Source of the DNA: an uncultured Pelagibacteraceae bacterium
Lineage (GTDB): Bacteria > Pseudomonadota > Alphaproteobacteria > Pelagibacterales > Pelagibacteraceae
Assembly: GCA_902607735.1 (NCBI GenBank)
Contig: CACLLG010000003.1
Coordinates: forward strand, 1-64,000
Length of the DNA: 64,000 nucleotides
Reading direction: 5' to 3'
Numbering within the stretch: the first letter of the stretch is position 1; every line of letters begins with the position of its first letter. Under the pieces are notes generated by a model. It was not told the origin of the DNA and made no database searches. It worked only from the letters and a program-made list of their open reading frames with translations. Shown here piece by piece: positions 1-10,121 of this stretch. The translations under genes were made by a program, and so were the position numbers.

Positions 1-171
1 GAGGCTTTATACATGCTGCTCTTAATCAAAATTAAACAATCTAATTATAATAAAACAAAAGAGTTGCTTAATACATTTGATTTAGTTTGCAAATCTTTCT
101 GTTCAAAAAAAGATGAAATACAGAAAAAATTTGAAAAATTATCACCAGATAAAGCAAATGATATCAACTAA
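1..171 (+). CDS. C-terminal fragment of an unidentified protein (5' end outside window)
   Basis: Frame 1 is open from base 1 to a TAA at 169-171 (..KKDEIQKKFEKLSPDKANDIN*); its end overlaps the likely panB start by 14 nt. Not in the supplied ORF track because no start is inside the window. Confidence 0.55.
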   Translation, partial: EALYMLLLIKIKQSNYNKTKELLNTFDLVCKSFCSKKDEIQKKFEKLSPDKANDIN

Positions 172-931
172 AAAAATTTTAAAAAAAAAAAGTAATACAC
201 CTATTGTATGTTTGACAGCATACTCTCAAAACATAGCTAAAATTGCTGACAAGTATTGTGATATAATTTTAGTTGGAGATTCCTTAGGAATGGTTTTGTA
301 TGGAATGAGAACTACAAGAGATGTTAAAATTGATACAATGATCGTTCACGCAAAAGCTGTGAAAAATTTTACAAAAAAAAGTTTAGTAGTTTTCGACATG
401 CCATACAAAACGTATGAAAATAAATTTTTAGCATACAAAAATGCAAAAAGAGTAATGAAGTTAACAAAGTGTGATGCAATAAAGTTAGAGGGCGGAGTCA
501 AAATAGTTAATATAATTAAACACTTAGTTAAAAAAGGGATTCCTGTAATGGGTCATATTGGTCTATTACCGCAAACCACAAACAATTTTAAAGTAAAAGG
601 AATAAATCTTAATCAAAGAAAACAAATTTTAAAAGATGCGCTGGCAATATCAAAGGCAGGGGCATTTGCTATCGTAATTGAATGTGTTGTCGAAAATTTA
701 GCTAAGGAAATTACTAAAAATGTATCTATACCTACTATTGGTATAGGAGCATCTAAATATTGCGATGGTCAAATACTTGTAACAGAAGATATGTTGGGTT
801 TGAGTAATTCTTTACCAAAATTTGTGAAACAGTATGGAAATTTGAATAAAGTTATAGAAAAATATGTAAAGAAATATGCTAAAGATGTAAAAATGAAAAG
901 ATTTCCTTCACATAAAAATATTTATAAGTAA
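158..931 (+). CDS. panB: 3-methyl-2-oxobutanoate hydroxymethyltransferase
   Basis: PanB motifs: VCLTAYS, ILVGDSLGMVLYG, VKLEGG-like, GHIGLLPQ, IGIGAS..CDGQILV. ORF track starts at 113; internal ATG at 158 (MISTKKILKKK) fits usual PanB length better. Confidence 0.9.
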   Translation: MISTKKILKKKSNTPIVCLTAYSQNIAKIADKYCDIILVGDSLGMVLYGMRTTRDVKIDTMIVHAKAVKNFTKKSLVVFDMPYKTYENKFLAYKNAKRVMKLTKCDAIKLEGGVKIVNIIKHLVKKGIPVMGHIGLLPQTTNNFKVKGINLNQRKQILKDALAISKAGAFAIVIECVVENLAKEITKNVSIPTIGIGASKYCDGQILVTEDMLGLSNSLPKFVKQYGNLNKVIEKYVKKYAKDVKMKRFPSHKNIYK

Positions 932-943
932 GAAGCAATCAAA

Positions 944-1591
944 ATGGAAAATAATTTATACGAAGCCAAGTATGATATAACAAAAAAAACAAAATTAAGA
1001 AAATTTTACGAATCCAACAAAATTTTAATTTATTTAGTTATATTTATATTAATAGTTCTTTTTATAGGATCTAACTATTATTTAATAAATAAGAATAAAA
1101 AAAGAGAATTATTATCAGAGAATTATATTCAAGCTAAGATTTATCTTGAAATTGGTAAAAAAGTTGAAGCATTAGATATATTAAAAAATGTAATTCTTGC
1201 TAATGATAGGACTTATTCAACCTTATCTTTTTTTATAATTCTAAATGAAAATTTAATTAAAGATCATAACGAGGTAACATTTTTATTTAACCATCTATTA
1301 AAAAATAATAAATTTGATAAAGAAATAGAAAATTTATTAATTTTCAAAAAATCGCTATATAATTCAAATCATCTAAATGAATTAGAATTATTAAAGGAGC
1401 TAAAACCATTACTCAACAAAGATTCACTATGGAGAGCGCATGCACTTTTATTATTAGGAGATTATTTTATGTCAAAAAAAGAACATTTAAAGGCAAGAGA
1501 ATTTTATATACAAATTTTATCTATGAATAATTTGCAAAGAGATTTATACGATCATGCTAAGTTACAGCTTGCATCTATTAATAATGATTAA
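944..1591 (+). CDS. Membrane-anchored TPR-like (YfgM-like) protein
   Basis: Single N-terminal TM segment followed by helical repeat region; located directly upstream of a BamB-like gene as in many proteobacteria. Confidence 0.6.
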   Translation: MENNLYEAKYDITKKTKLRKFYESNKILIYLVIFILIVLFIGSNYYLINKNKKRELLSENYIQAKIYLEIGKKVEALDILKNVILANDRTYSTLSFFIILNENLIKDHNEVTFLFNHLLKNNKFDKEIENLLIFKKSLYNSNHLNELELLKELKPLLNKDSLWRAHALLLLGDYFMSKKEHLKAREFYIQILSMNNLQRDLYDHAKLQLASINND

Positions 1592-2933
1592 AAATAAAAC
1601 AATAATTTTTTTTTTAATATTTATATTAGTTAACAATTGCTCATTTGATTCTAAAACTGGGATTTGGGACAGTGAAAAAGAAGAAAAGGTAAGGATTTCC
1701 GAATTAGAAAAAAAACAAAGAGAAATAATTGAAACTAAAAAAATCTATTCATCCGAAAATATTTATGCAGAGGAAGTACTTTTAAAAAAAAAAATTATTT
1801 TATCTAAACCAATAAGAAATTCATCTTGGGAAATGAATGGTTTAAATCATAAAAATTTTGTTGGAAATATTTATCTTTCTGGCATAGATAATATTTTTTT
1901 AAAAAAGAAAATTGGTAAGAATAAATTTTTAGTATCTGGTAGTATAACTTTAATTTTATCATATGAAGACAATTTAATTTTTTCAGATGATAGGGGAATA
2001 ATTTATAATATTAAAAAAAATGGAAAAGTTAATTGGAAACAAAATATCTATAAAAAAACATATAAAAAAATATATAAAACCTTAACTTTAGCTATATATA
2101 ATAATAGTATTTATATAGCCGATAATATTGGTTTTATTTATGCAATAAATTTGGATAGTGGAAAACTTATTTGGATCAAAAATCATGGTATATCAATAAA
2201 ATCTAATATCAAAATTTTTGATAATAAAATTTTTTTAATAGATCAAGATAATAGAATCTTTGCCCTCAATACAATGAATGGTGAAAAAATTTGGGAACTT
2301 CTTACCATATCATCTTTTATAAAATCTCAGAATTTGTTGTCTCTAGCTATATCAGAAAAGGGAAATTTATTTGCTATTAATTCTTCAGCTAATTTATTTA
2401 AAATTGAACCTAACAAAGGAAATGTATTTTGGACAAAAGATATATCCTCTTCTACACTTTCCGATGCTACAGATTTTTTTAAATCATCTGAAATTGTGTC
2501 AATTGATAATGAAATTATTTTTTCAACCGATTCATCATTTTTCTCATTTAATGTCAACAATAGCTCTCTTAATTGGGAGAAAAAAGTTTCTTCTGTTGGG
2601 GTACCTATCGTAGATAAAAATAATATTTTTATAGTAAGTAGCAATGGATATTTTATTATATTAGAAAAAGATACAGGAAAAACAATTTCTTCTACAAATA
2701 TTTTAAAAATACTAAAAAAAAGAAAACAAGAAACAAGGGTCTCAGGATTTGTGATGGGAAGTGGAAAAATATATGCTGTAACATCAAATGGATATTTAAT
2801 TGTTTGTTCAGCTTCTTTAGGAAAAGCGGAGTATTTTAAAAAAATAGGTGACCCAATTTTATCAAATCCAATTATAAGTAATGGGGAACTGTATATTTTA
2901 ACTCAAAATTCTAAAATAATAGGTTTCAAATAA
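1584..2933 (+). CDS. BamB-like outer-membrane beta-propeller (PQQ repeat) lipoprotein
   Basis: Lipoprotein signal (FLIFILVNNC) from ATG at 1584 and PQQ-type repeats (DSGKLIWIKN, NGEKIWEL, NKGNVFWTKD, NSSLNWEKKV). Track start 1554 lies upstream of the signal peptide. Confidence 0.75.
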   Translation: MIKNKTIIFFLIFILVNNCSFDSKTGIWDSEKEEKVRISELEKKQREIIETKKIYSSENIYAEEVLLKKKIILSKPIRNSSWEMNGLNHKNFVGNIYLSGIDNIFLKKKIGKNKFLVSGSITLILSYEDNLIFSDDRGIIYNIKKNGKVNWKQNIYKKTYKKIYKTLTLAIYNNSIYIADNIGFIYAINLDSGKLIWIKNHGISIKSNIKIFDNKIFLIDQDNRIFALNTMNGEKIWELLTISSFIKSQNLLSLAISEKGNLFAINSSANLFKIEPNKGNVFWTKDISSSTLSDATDFFKSSEIVSIDNEIIFSTDSSFFSFNVNNSSLNWEKKVSSVGVPIVDKNNIFIVSSNGYFIILEKDTGKTISSTNILKILKKRKQETRVSGFVMGSGKIYAVTSNGYLIVCSASLGKAEYFKKIGDPILSNPIISNGELYILTQNSKIIGFK

Positions 2934-2951
2934 ATTAAGTATTCTTTGATA

Positions 2952-4385
2952 TTAAGACTTAGAAGATAAAAATGAGAGTTGTTCATCTATAAAACTTTCT
3001 TTATTGGCATCAATGGGTTCAACTGGATATTCACCAGTAAAACAATGGTCTGTGAATTGGGGGTATGTGTCATTTCTCTTTTTATATCCCATGGATTTAT
3101 ATAAACCTTGAATTGATAAAAATTGTAGAGTTTTTGCATTAATAAATTTTTCCATGGCTTTTAGATCAAGTTTAGAAGCAAGTAATTCCATTTTATCGGG
3201 CGTGTCTACACCATAGTAATCTGGATATTTAATTGGTGGAGAAGCAATTCTAAGGTGAACTGCTTTTGCTCCTGACTCATATAGCATTTTAATAATTTTT
3301 TCTGAAGTTGTTCCTCTAACTAATGAATCATCAATTAATATAATAGATTTATTTTTAACAAGAGATTTATTGATGCTATGTTTTAATTTTACTCCTAGAC
3401 TTCTTATTTGTTGAGTTGGTTCAATGAAAGTTCTTCCAACGTAGTGGTTTCTTATAATTCCAAGCTCAACATTTTTTTTTATTTTTTCTGCATAGCCAAT
3501 AGCCGCTGGTACACCAGAATCTGGCACAGGAACAATTAAATCTGATTCTACATGTGTTTCAGTTGCTAATTCTGCTCCTAATTTTTTTCTATATTCATAT
3601 ACGCTCGTATTATCAATAATACTATCGGGTCTAGAAAAATATATGTATTCAAAAATACAGGGTCTTTCTTTAATTTTAGGAAATGGTTTTATACTTTCTA
3701 ATCCATTTTTATTTATAATAACTATTTCCCCATTTTCTACTTTTCTTACGAATTTAGCTCCAATAATATCAAAAGCACATGTTTCTGAAGCCAAAACATA
3801 AGAATTCCCAAGTTTTCCAATAACGAGTGGACGAATTCCAAAAGGATCTCTAATTCCTATTAACTTGTTATTAGTTAAAACTGTCAATGCATAGCCACCT
3901 TGAATTTTGAAAAGTGCATCAATTATTTTATCAGCTATTTTAGATCTTTTTGATTTTGCAATTAATTGAACAATAGTTTCAGTATCAGAAGTTGTTTGGA
4001 AAATAGAACCATTTTTGACTAATTCCTTTCTTAGATGTAAGGCATTACTTAAATTACCGTTATGAGCAATACTTATACCTCCTGAGTGCAAATCAGCAAA
4101 AAAGGGTTGAACATTTTTTATCAGATTATTTCCTGTGGTCGAATAACGATTATGACCTATTGCATTATTACCCGGTAATTTTTCTAGAACTTTTCCTTTA
4201 GTAAAATTATCTCCAACCAAACCAAGCCTTCGTTCCGCATAAAAATGTTTACCGTTGAACGTAACGATACCACAACCTTCCTGTCCACGATGTTGTAACG
4301 CATGCAATCCTAGAGCAGTAAGTGCAGCAGCATCTTTATTATCAAAAATTCCAAAAACTCCACACTCTTCTTTTAATCGTGTCAT
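2952..4385 (-). CDS. purF: Amidophosphoribosyltransferase
   Basis: EECGVFGIFD N-terminal Cys nucleophile, LQHRGQEGCGI, PRPP motif IILIDDSLVRGTT. Confidence 0.97.
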   Translation of the reverse strand: MTRLKEECGVFGIFDNKDAAALTALGLHALQHRGQEGCGIVTFNGKHFYAERRLGLVGDNFTKGKVLEKLPGNNAIGHNRYSTTGNNLIKNVQPFFADLHSGGISIAHNGNLSNALHLRKELVKNGSIFQTTSDTETIVQLIAKSKRSKIADKIIDALFKIQGGYALTVLTNNKLIGIRDPFGIRPLVIGKLGNSYVLASETCAFDIIGAKFVRKVENGEIVIINKNGLESIKPFPKIKERPCIFEYIYFSRPDSIIDNTSVYEYRKKLGAELATETHVESDLIVPVPDSGVPAAIGYAEKIKKNVELGIIRNHYVGRTFIEPTQQIRSLGVKLKHSINKSLVKNKSIILIDDSLVRGTTSEKIIKMLYESGAKAVHLRIASPPIKYPDYYGVDTPDKMELLASKLDLKAMEKFINAKTLQFLSIQGLYKSMGYKKRNDTYPQFTDHCFTGEYPVEPIDANKESFIDEQLSFLSSKS

Positions 4386-4940
4386 TTAAATTTTTTCAAT
4401 TTTTTCTTCCGTCTCTTCGTAGTAATCTTTGCTATTTGGAAACTCATCAATTAAAAATTCACTTCCTTTATATATTATTCTAAAAGAATAAGTACCTTCC
4501 GTTTTTATAGGCCAATTGTTGTGTGGATAAAACCAATTAAGTAAAGAAAAAACACAAACGCAGATTATGTATCCTTTAAAAATTCCGAAAATTAAACCAA
4601 AACCTTTGTCAACCGAACCTAAACCAGAATAAGTAATAGCACTACCAATAGCTTTAGCTATAATGATTATTATAAAAAGTGAAATTATGTATAAAAAAAT
4701 TCCTAAACCAATGTCAGCAATAAAATCTGACTCTATATAATCTTGAACAATAGGATTAAACTTAGGTAACAGAATAATAGTTATTATCAAAGCTAATAGC
4801 CATTTTGAAAAAGATAATAAGCTTCTTAAAAATCCTTTGGCAGTGCATTCTGCAATAAAATAAATAATAATTAGAAAGACAATAAGATCAAATGCCGAAA
4901 TACTATTTTGTATAAAATCTATCGTACTATTCATTACCAA
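4386..4940 (-). CDS. cvpA: CvpA family membrane protein
   Basis: Multi-TM protein directly upstream of purF; GSVDKGFGLIFGIFKGYI is typical of CvpA. Confidence 0.85.
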   Translation of the reverse strand: MVMNSTIDFIQNSISAFDLIVFLIIIYFIAECTAKGFLRSLLSFSKWLLALIITIILLPKFNPIVQDYIESDFIADIGLGIFLYIISLFIIIIIAKAIGSAITYSGLGSVDKGFGLIFGIFKGYIICVCVFSLLNWFYPHNNWPIKTEGTYSFRIIYKGSEFLIDEFPNSKDYYEETEEKIEKI

Positions 4941-7380
4941 AAGGCTTTACTATTAAAATTAATTTAGGCAATAGTGTTAAAACTGAAATCATAGCTAAAA
5001 GCATAGCCAATCCAGTGAATACACCAAAATATATTGTTGGTATAAAATTAGATAAAACTAGTATTGAAAAGCCAAAAACTATTGTAATTGAAGTGTTTAA
5101 AATTGCTACACCAACTGTTTCATGACATTTTTCAACAGTTTTATTATAATTATTAACCTTTTTAAACTCTTCTTTAAATCTGTAGATGTAATGGATGCTA
5201 TTATCAACTGCTATACCGATAGTTATAGCTGCAATAGTGATTGTCATCATATCCAGAGGAATCTCTAATAAACCGATAATACCGAGAATTAGAAAAGCAG
5301 CCATGAAATTTGGTACCACTCCTATTAATGATAAAGTTATATTTCTAAAAAGAACTAGAAACATTAAAGTTATTCCTGCCATCACAACACCTAAAGTTAA
5401 TATTTGTGATTTGAATAAGCTTTGCAAAAGATTATTAAAAAGGATAAGTACCCCTGCTAATTCAAATTCATTACGTTTTAAATCTAATTGATTCTCCAAA
5501 TCATAGTAAATTTGTTTTATCAATTCATTTCTTCTAAGATTTTCTTTTGAATCTAAAATTCTTAGACTTATTCTAGCTTCGTTATTTTTTATGGAGATAT
5601 ACGGATCAATTATTTCTTTTTTGATTGAATTAGGTATTTTAGTATATAAGACACCCATTTCTAGACCTTGTAATTTTTTTCCATCATTTAGATCTTCAGC
5701 AACTCTAACCATAGATGCAAAAGAAATAACTTTTCCAACTGCTTGTAAATTATCTAGATAGTCATGGACCTGAGTTATTTTATCTATTTTGTTTCTTGTA
5801 AACCAATATTTTTCATCATCTTTTTCTTCATCATCCCAGTTATCAAAATCATCATCTGCATTTTCATTTTTTTCTTTATCAGGGAATTTGATTATAATAT
5901 CAAGTGGAGTTGTACCTCCGAGTTCATCGTCAATTAATTTCATACCCTTATAAATTTCAGTTTTTTTGTCAAAATAATTTATAAAACTATTTTCAACTTC
6001 AAGTTTCGAAATTCCAAAAATGCTAACTACAATGGCGAGCAAAGCTATACTAAAAATAGTTTTGGTATTTTTTTGTGCGACTTTACTTAAAAAAGTAGTA
6101 ATCTTTGATTTTTTTTCATCTATATAATTTGGATTTTCCTTACTTAAAATATTTAAAATTGTTGGTAATAAAGTAAAAGTAATAGTTAGAGAGACCAGCA
6201 AACCAACTGTCATCATCCACCCAAAATCAATGATAGGTTTAATTTCACTAAATATAAGTGATAAAAATGCACAAATTGTAGTGAGCACAGTATAAAGTAT
6301 TGGCCAAAACATTTTTCCGGAAGTCCAAAGGATCGCCTCACTATTTGAAATATTTGGATTTTCTTTTTTAAATTGTAAATATCTAACACTCATATGGATA
6401 TTCATAGCCATAGTTAATATAAGCATCAGCGCTATAAAATTTGAAGATATTACGGTGACTTTCCATCCTACCAATCCTAGAAAACCAATCATTATAAAAA
6501 CAGAAAAAAAACAACTAAGAAGTGGAATAAAGACCCACAAAATATTTCTGAAAACAAACCAAAGCGTGCAAACGATAAAAATAAATACTCCAGCTCCAAA
6601 AACTATTATATCGTTCTTTATGTAAGTCATCATATCATCAGCTATCATTGGAATACCGCCTAAATGGATTTTTGCTGAATCTTTATGTTTTTCTATAATA
6701 GCTCTTATTTCATTTACATTTTGGTGATTTTTTTGATTATATATTTTTTTATAAGAATCATATTCTTTTAGAAATTTTTTATATTCTTTTTTATCTTTCA
6801 GAGTTAATTGTCCCTTATCTTTTTTGTCTAAGTAGTTGTTTTTTGTTTTTATAAGATCAGATAATTTTTTATCATTCTTTATATAAACTAGTATTCCACT
6901 AGTTTTTCCATCTTTGCTAATTACGAATTCTTTATAAATAGGACTATTAATAATTTCTTCAAAACCTCTTTTTGTATCAACATCTTCACTTGATAATGTT
7001 TTAAAATTTTTAATTCTTTCTGATAGAGGATCGTCATTATTTTTTAGCAAAGGGACATCTAAAATAGTAATTACATTATTTGCCCACTTTAAATTTTTTA
7101 AATCGTTTTTTAATTTTGTAAGGTTTTTAATTGTGGTTGGGTTTAACAAGTCATCTTCTGGGGTATATGTTAGAACAAAAAAATCTTTTGAGCCATACTT
7201 AGCGTTTACCTCTCTCAGATATTTTAAATCAGGATCGTTTTCTAATAGCAAAGTGTCGGAAGATGCATCTAGTTGGAAATTTTTTGCAAAATATCCAAAA
7301 CTTAATAATATTACAGTAAGAATTAATAGGGTAAATTTTGGTTTTTCAATTATTGAATTTTTGTATATTTTTTCAAACAT
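4927..7380 (-). CDS. RND/MMPL superfamily exporter-like protein
   Basis: 817 aa, two repeated TM blocks with conserved GIAVDNSIHYIYRFKEE and large extracytoplasmic loops. Confidence 0.85.
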   Translation of the reverse strand: MFEKIYKNSIIEKPKFTLLILTVILLSFGYFAKNFQLDASSDTLLLENDPDLKYLREVNAKYGSKDFFVLTYTPEDDLLNPTTIKNLTKLKNDLKNLKWANNVITILDVPLLKNNDDPLSERIKNFKTLSSEDVDTKRGFEEIINSPIYKEFVISKDGKTSGILVYIKNDKKLSDLIKTKNNYLDKKDKGQLTLKDKKEYKKFLKEYDSYKKIYNQKNHQNVNEIRAIIEKHKDSAKIHLGGIPMIADDMMTYIKNDIIVFGAGVFIFIVCTLWFVFRNILWVFIPLLSCFFSVFIMIGFLGLVGWKVTVISSNFIALMLILTMAMNIHMSVRYLQFKKENPNISNSEAILWTSGKMFWPILYTVLTTICAFLSLIFSEIKPIIDFGWMMTVGLLVSLTITFTLLPTILNILSKENPNYIDEKKSKITTFLSKVAQKNTKTIFSIALLAIVVSIFGISKLEVENSFINYFDKKTEIYKGMKLIDDELGGTTPLDIIIKFPDKEKNENADDDFDNWDDEEKDDEKYWFTRNKIDKITQVHDYLDNLQAVGKVISFASMVRVAEDLNDGKKLQGLEMGVLYTKIPNSIKKEIIDPYISIKNNEARISLRILDSKENLRRNELIKQIYYDLENQLDLKRNEFELAGVLILFNNLLQSLFKSQILTLGVVMAGITLMFLVLFRNITLSLIGVVPNFMAAFLILGIIGLLEIPLDMMTITIAAITIGIAVDNSIHYIYRFKEEFKKVNNYNKTVEKCHETVGVAILNTSITIVFGFSILVLSNFIPTIYFGVFTGLAMLLAMISVLTLLPKLILIVKPFGNE

Positions 7381-7393
7381 TGAAAGGTCAAAG

Positions 7394-8824
7394 TTATTTA
7401 TTTTCTAGATCTTTAAACTTCGTGTACATTGCCTCAAATTCAACTTTTACATTTCCGGTAGGTCCGTGTCTTTGTTTACCAATCATAATTTCAGCTAAAC
7501 TAGATATTTCATCCATTTTTTGTTGCCATTCTGCGTGTTCGATTGATCCTAAAGTGGGTTCTTTTCTTTCAAGATAATATGCTTCTCTAAAGACAAACAT
7601 TACAACATCAGCATCCTGTTCTATTGATCCCGACTCCCTTAAATCTGCCAATTGTGGTTTTTTATCATCTCTCTGTTCAACCGCACGAGAAAGTTGTGAT
7701 AAGGCAAGAACAGGAACATCAAGTTCCTTTGCTAAAGCCTTTAATCCTTGGGTTATTTCTGAAATTTCCTGGACCCTATTATATTCTTTGCTTCCGCTTG
7801 ATCTCATTAATTGAATATAATCTACAACAATTAAATCGAGTCCAAAAAGTCTTTTTATTCTTCTTGATCTATTACTTATTGCAGCAATAGTAATAGCAGG
7901 TGTTTCATCTATATATAGAGGTAGTTCAAAAATATTTTTTGAGGTTTCTATAAAATTTTCGAATTCTTTCTCAGACACCTTTCCTCTTCTGATATCATTA
8001 GATCTTATTCTTGACTGTTCTGAAAGTATTCGTGTTGAAAGTTGCTCAGAGGACATTTCTAGTGAAAAAAAAGCAACGGAAGATTTTAAACCTTTTTTTT
8101 CTATGTTTTTTGCTGCGTGAAAAGCTATATTGGTAGCTAGAGCAGTTTTACCCATAGAGGGTCTTCCAGCAATAATAACTAAATCTTGTTTATGTAATCC
8201 TCCTAATTTTGAGTCCAAATCAGTTAATCCAGTTGGTACCCCAACTATACCTTCTTCATTTTGATAAGCACTTCTTGCCATTTCGATAGTTTGTTCGAGT
8301 GCACTTTGAAATTTCATAAAGGATTGATTGAAGTGTCCTCTTTCTGCTAAATCAAATAAAGATTTTTCAGTATTTTGAATAATTTCTTCACCAGAGATAT
8401 TGTCTTCAGTTTTCGTACCAGCCTGGTATAAAACCGATTCTGAAATCTTAATGAGCTCTCTACGCACATGCATTTCTTGAACTATGTTTGCATAATCGAT
8501 AGCTTGTTTTGTAGAAGTTGAAAATTTCGTAATCTTTATTAAATATTCTTGTCCACCTAGTTCTTTTAAACCTTCATTATTCTCGAAGTGGTTTTTAAGA
8601 GTAATTGGATTAGCTAAAAGACCTTTAGCTATTAATTTTTCAATAGTTTCATAAAGTTTAGCATGTATAGGGTCAAAAAATTTTTGAGGATCTAGCAAAG
8701 GTGATATTTCATCATAAATATCATTAGAAACTAATATTGAACCAATAACCGCCTGTTCAGCCTCAATATTGCAGGGCATCTGTTTTTGCGAATTATCAAT
8801 TACTTTAAAAGGTTGTTGAGCCAT
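7394..8824 (-). CDS. dnaB: Replicative DNA helicase
   Basis: MPCNIEAEQAVIGSIL, Walker A GRPSMGKTA, VVDYIQLM, ALSQLSRAVEQR, DLRESGSIEQDADVV. Confidence 0.97.
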   Translation of the reverse strand: MAQQPFKVIDNSQKQMPCNIEAEQAVIGSILVSNDIYDEISPLLDPQKFFDPIHAKLYETIEKLIAKGLLANPITLKNHFENNEGLKELGGQEYLIKITKFSTSTKQAIDYANIVQEMHVRRELIKISESVLYQAGTKTEDNISGEEIIQNTEKSLFDLAERGHFNQSFMKFQSALEQTIEMARSAYQNEEGIVGVPTGLTDLDSKLGGLHKQDLVIIAGRPSMGKTALATNIAFHAAKNIEKKGLKSSVAFFSLEMSSEQLSTRILSEQSRIRSNDIRRGKVSEKEFENFIETSKNIFELPLYIDETPAITIAAISNRSRRIKRLFGLDLIVVDYIQLMRSSGSKEYNRVQEISEITQGLKALAKELDVPVLALSQLSRAVEQRDDKKPQLADLRESGSIEQDADVVMFVFREAYYLERKEPTLGSIEHAEWQQKMDEISSLAEIMIGKQRHGPTGNVKVEFEAMYTKFKDLENK

Positions 8825-8918
8825 TATTATTAATTAAGCACATAATACTGAAAAAATAATAAAAAAAAATTGAAAGTTATACATGAAATTAATTTCCTGT
8901 GGAAAAATAGTGATAAAA

Positions 8919-9377
8919 TTAATTTTCTTCTTCTTGTTTTACAACTTCAATATGAATTATTCCTTGAACTTGAGCGTGTAAATTAATTTTTGCTTCATAA
9001 AAACCAATTTTATTTATTTCCTTGCTTAAATCTATTTGAGAGGGCTTTATTTCTATTTTATCAGCATTTTCAATGGTTTTAGAAATTTCTTTTGGTTTTA
9101 TTGAACCATATAACTCATTATTATCTTTTGCTTGTTTTAAAAATTTATAACTTTTTTTGTTAATTATATCATAAATTTTCTTTGCCTCTTTTTTTAGAGA
9201 TATGTTTTTTTCATTAAGTTGTGATTTCTTCTTATTTACAAGATCTATATTTGTTTTGGAGGCAACAAGAGCTTTTCCATATTTAATTAGAAAATTGCGA
9301 CCATGTCCTCTTTTAACATTTACTATATCGCCTATATTTCCAAGATTTTTTATATTTTCTAATAAAACGACTTCCAT
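8919..9377 (-). CDS. rplI: 50S ribosomal protein L9
   Basis: MEVVLLENIKNLGNIGDIVNVKRGHGRNFLI L9 signature. Confidence 0.96.
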   Translation of the reverse strand: MEVVLLENIKNLGNIGDIVNVKRGHGRNFLIKYGKALVASKTNIDLVNKKKSQLNEKNISLKKEAKKIYDIINKKSYKFLKQAKDNNELYGSIKPKEISKTIENADKIEIKPSQIDLSKEINKIGFYEAKINLHAQVQGIIHIEVVKQEEEN

Positions 9378-9385
9378 AATAATTT

Positions 9386-9658
9386 CTATATTAGTGCTAA
9401 GAGTCTAGCTCTTTTTATTGATCTAGAAAGTTCTTTTTGTTTTTTTAAAGATACTGAAGTTACGCGTGATGGTAAAATTCTTCCACTTTCAGAAATATAT
9501 TTTTTTAACAATTTAATATTTTTGTAATCTATTGTTGGTGCGTCTTTCCCAGACAGTGGACATTCTTTTGAAAATTTAGCATCAGTTTTTTGGAATAAAC
9601 TTAGCTTCGATTGTTTATAATTTTTTTTGTTCTTTTTAAAATTTTTTCTTCTTTTCAT
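9386..9658 (-). CDS. rpsR: 30S ribosomal protein S18
   Basis: [48 protein letters not shown]. Confidence 0.96.
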   Translation of the reverse strand: MKRRKNFKKNKKNYKQSKLSLFQKTDAKFSKECPLSGKDAPTIDYKNIKLLKKYISESGRILPSRVTSVSLKKQKELSRSIKRARLLALI

Positions 9659-9663
9659 TTTTT

Positions 9664-9987
9664 TTATTTATTTTTCTCAAAATAAACTTTTTCAAGATCG
9701 TGTTTTTTTACTTTAACAGTTAAAAATCTGATCAACATTTGATCAATATTTCCTGCTTTTTCTAACTCGCCTATAGTTTTTCCAATACCCTCAAATTTTA
9801 TATGAAAATAAAAACCTTTCTTATTATTATTGATAATATGTGAAAGATTTTTTAATCCCCATTCTTCGATTTTCATAACTTTTCCCGAGTTATTGTTAAT
9901 TATATTTTCGTATTTACTTATTAAGGTTTTTACTTGGCTTTCAGGCAAGTCTTGTTTTGCAATCAAAGTATGTTCGTAACAATTCAT
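9664..9987 (-). CDS. rpsF: 30S ribosomal protein S6
   Basis: [22 protein letters not shown]..; rpsF-rpsR-rplI order. Confidence 0.95.
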   Translation of the reverse strand: MNCYEHTLIAKQDLPESQVKTLISKYENIINNNSGKVMKIEEWGLKNLSHIINNNKKGFYFHIKFEGIGKTIGELEKAGNIDQMLIRFLTVKVKKHDLEKVYFEKNK

Positions 9988-10121
9988 CTTTCTCTTAATC
10001 CTTAAATAACTCTATCCTTCTACTAATCATAGTCGCCTTTATTATTGGCTAAGTTTGTGGCTTTATACTATTAAAATTTTCAATATACAACTATTAAAAT
10101 TCAATTATATTATAACTTCTT

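Noticed and set aside
2327-2644. ORF of 105 aa antisense to the BamB-like gene
   Set aside because: Lies fully inside a well-supported CDS, no recognisable motifs, Ser/Leu-rich composition typical of antisense reading of AT-rich genes.
9988-10080. Possible S6:S18 autoregulatory leader upstream of rpsF
   Set aside because: A plausible promoter (TTGTAT-N17-TATAAA on -) and a leader of about 75 nt exist, but I could not find the characteristic CCG-containing structure by eye; needs a covariance-model search.
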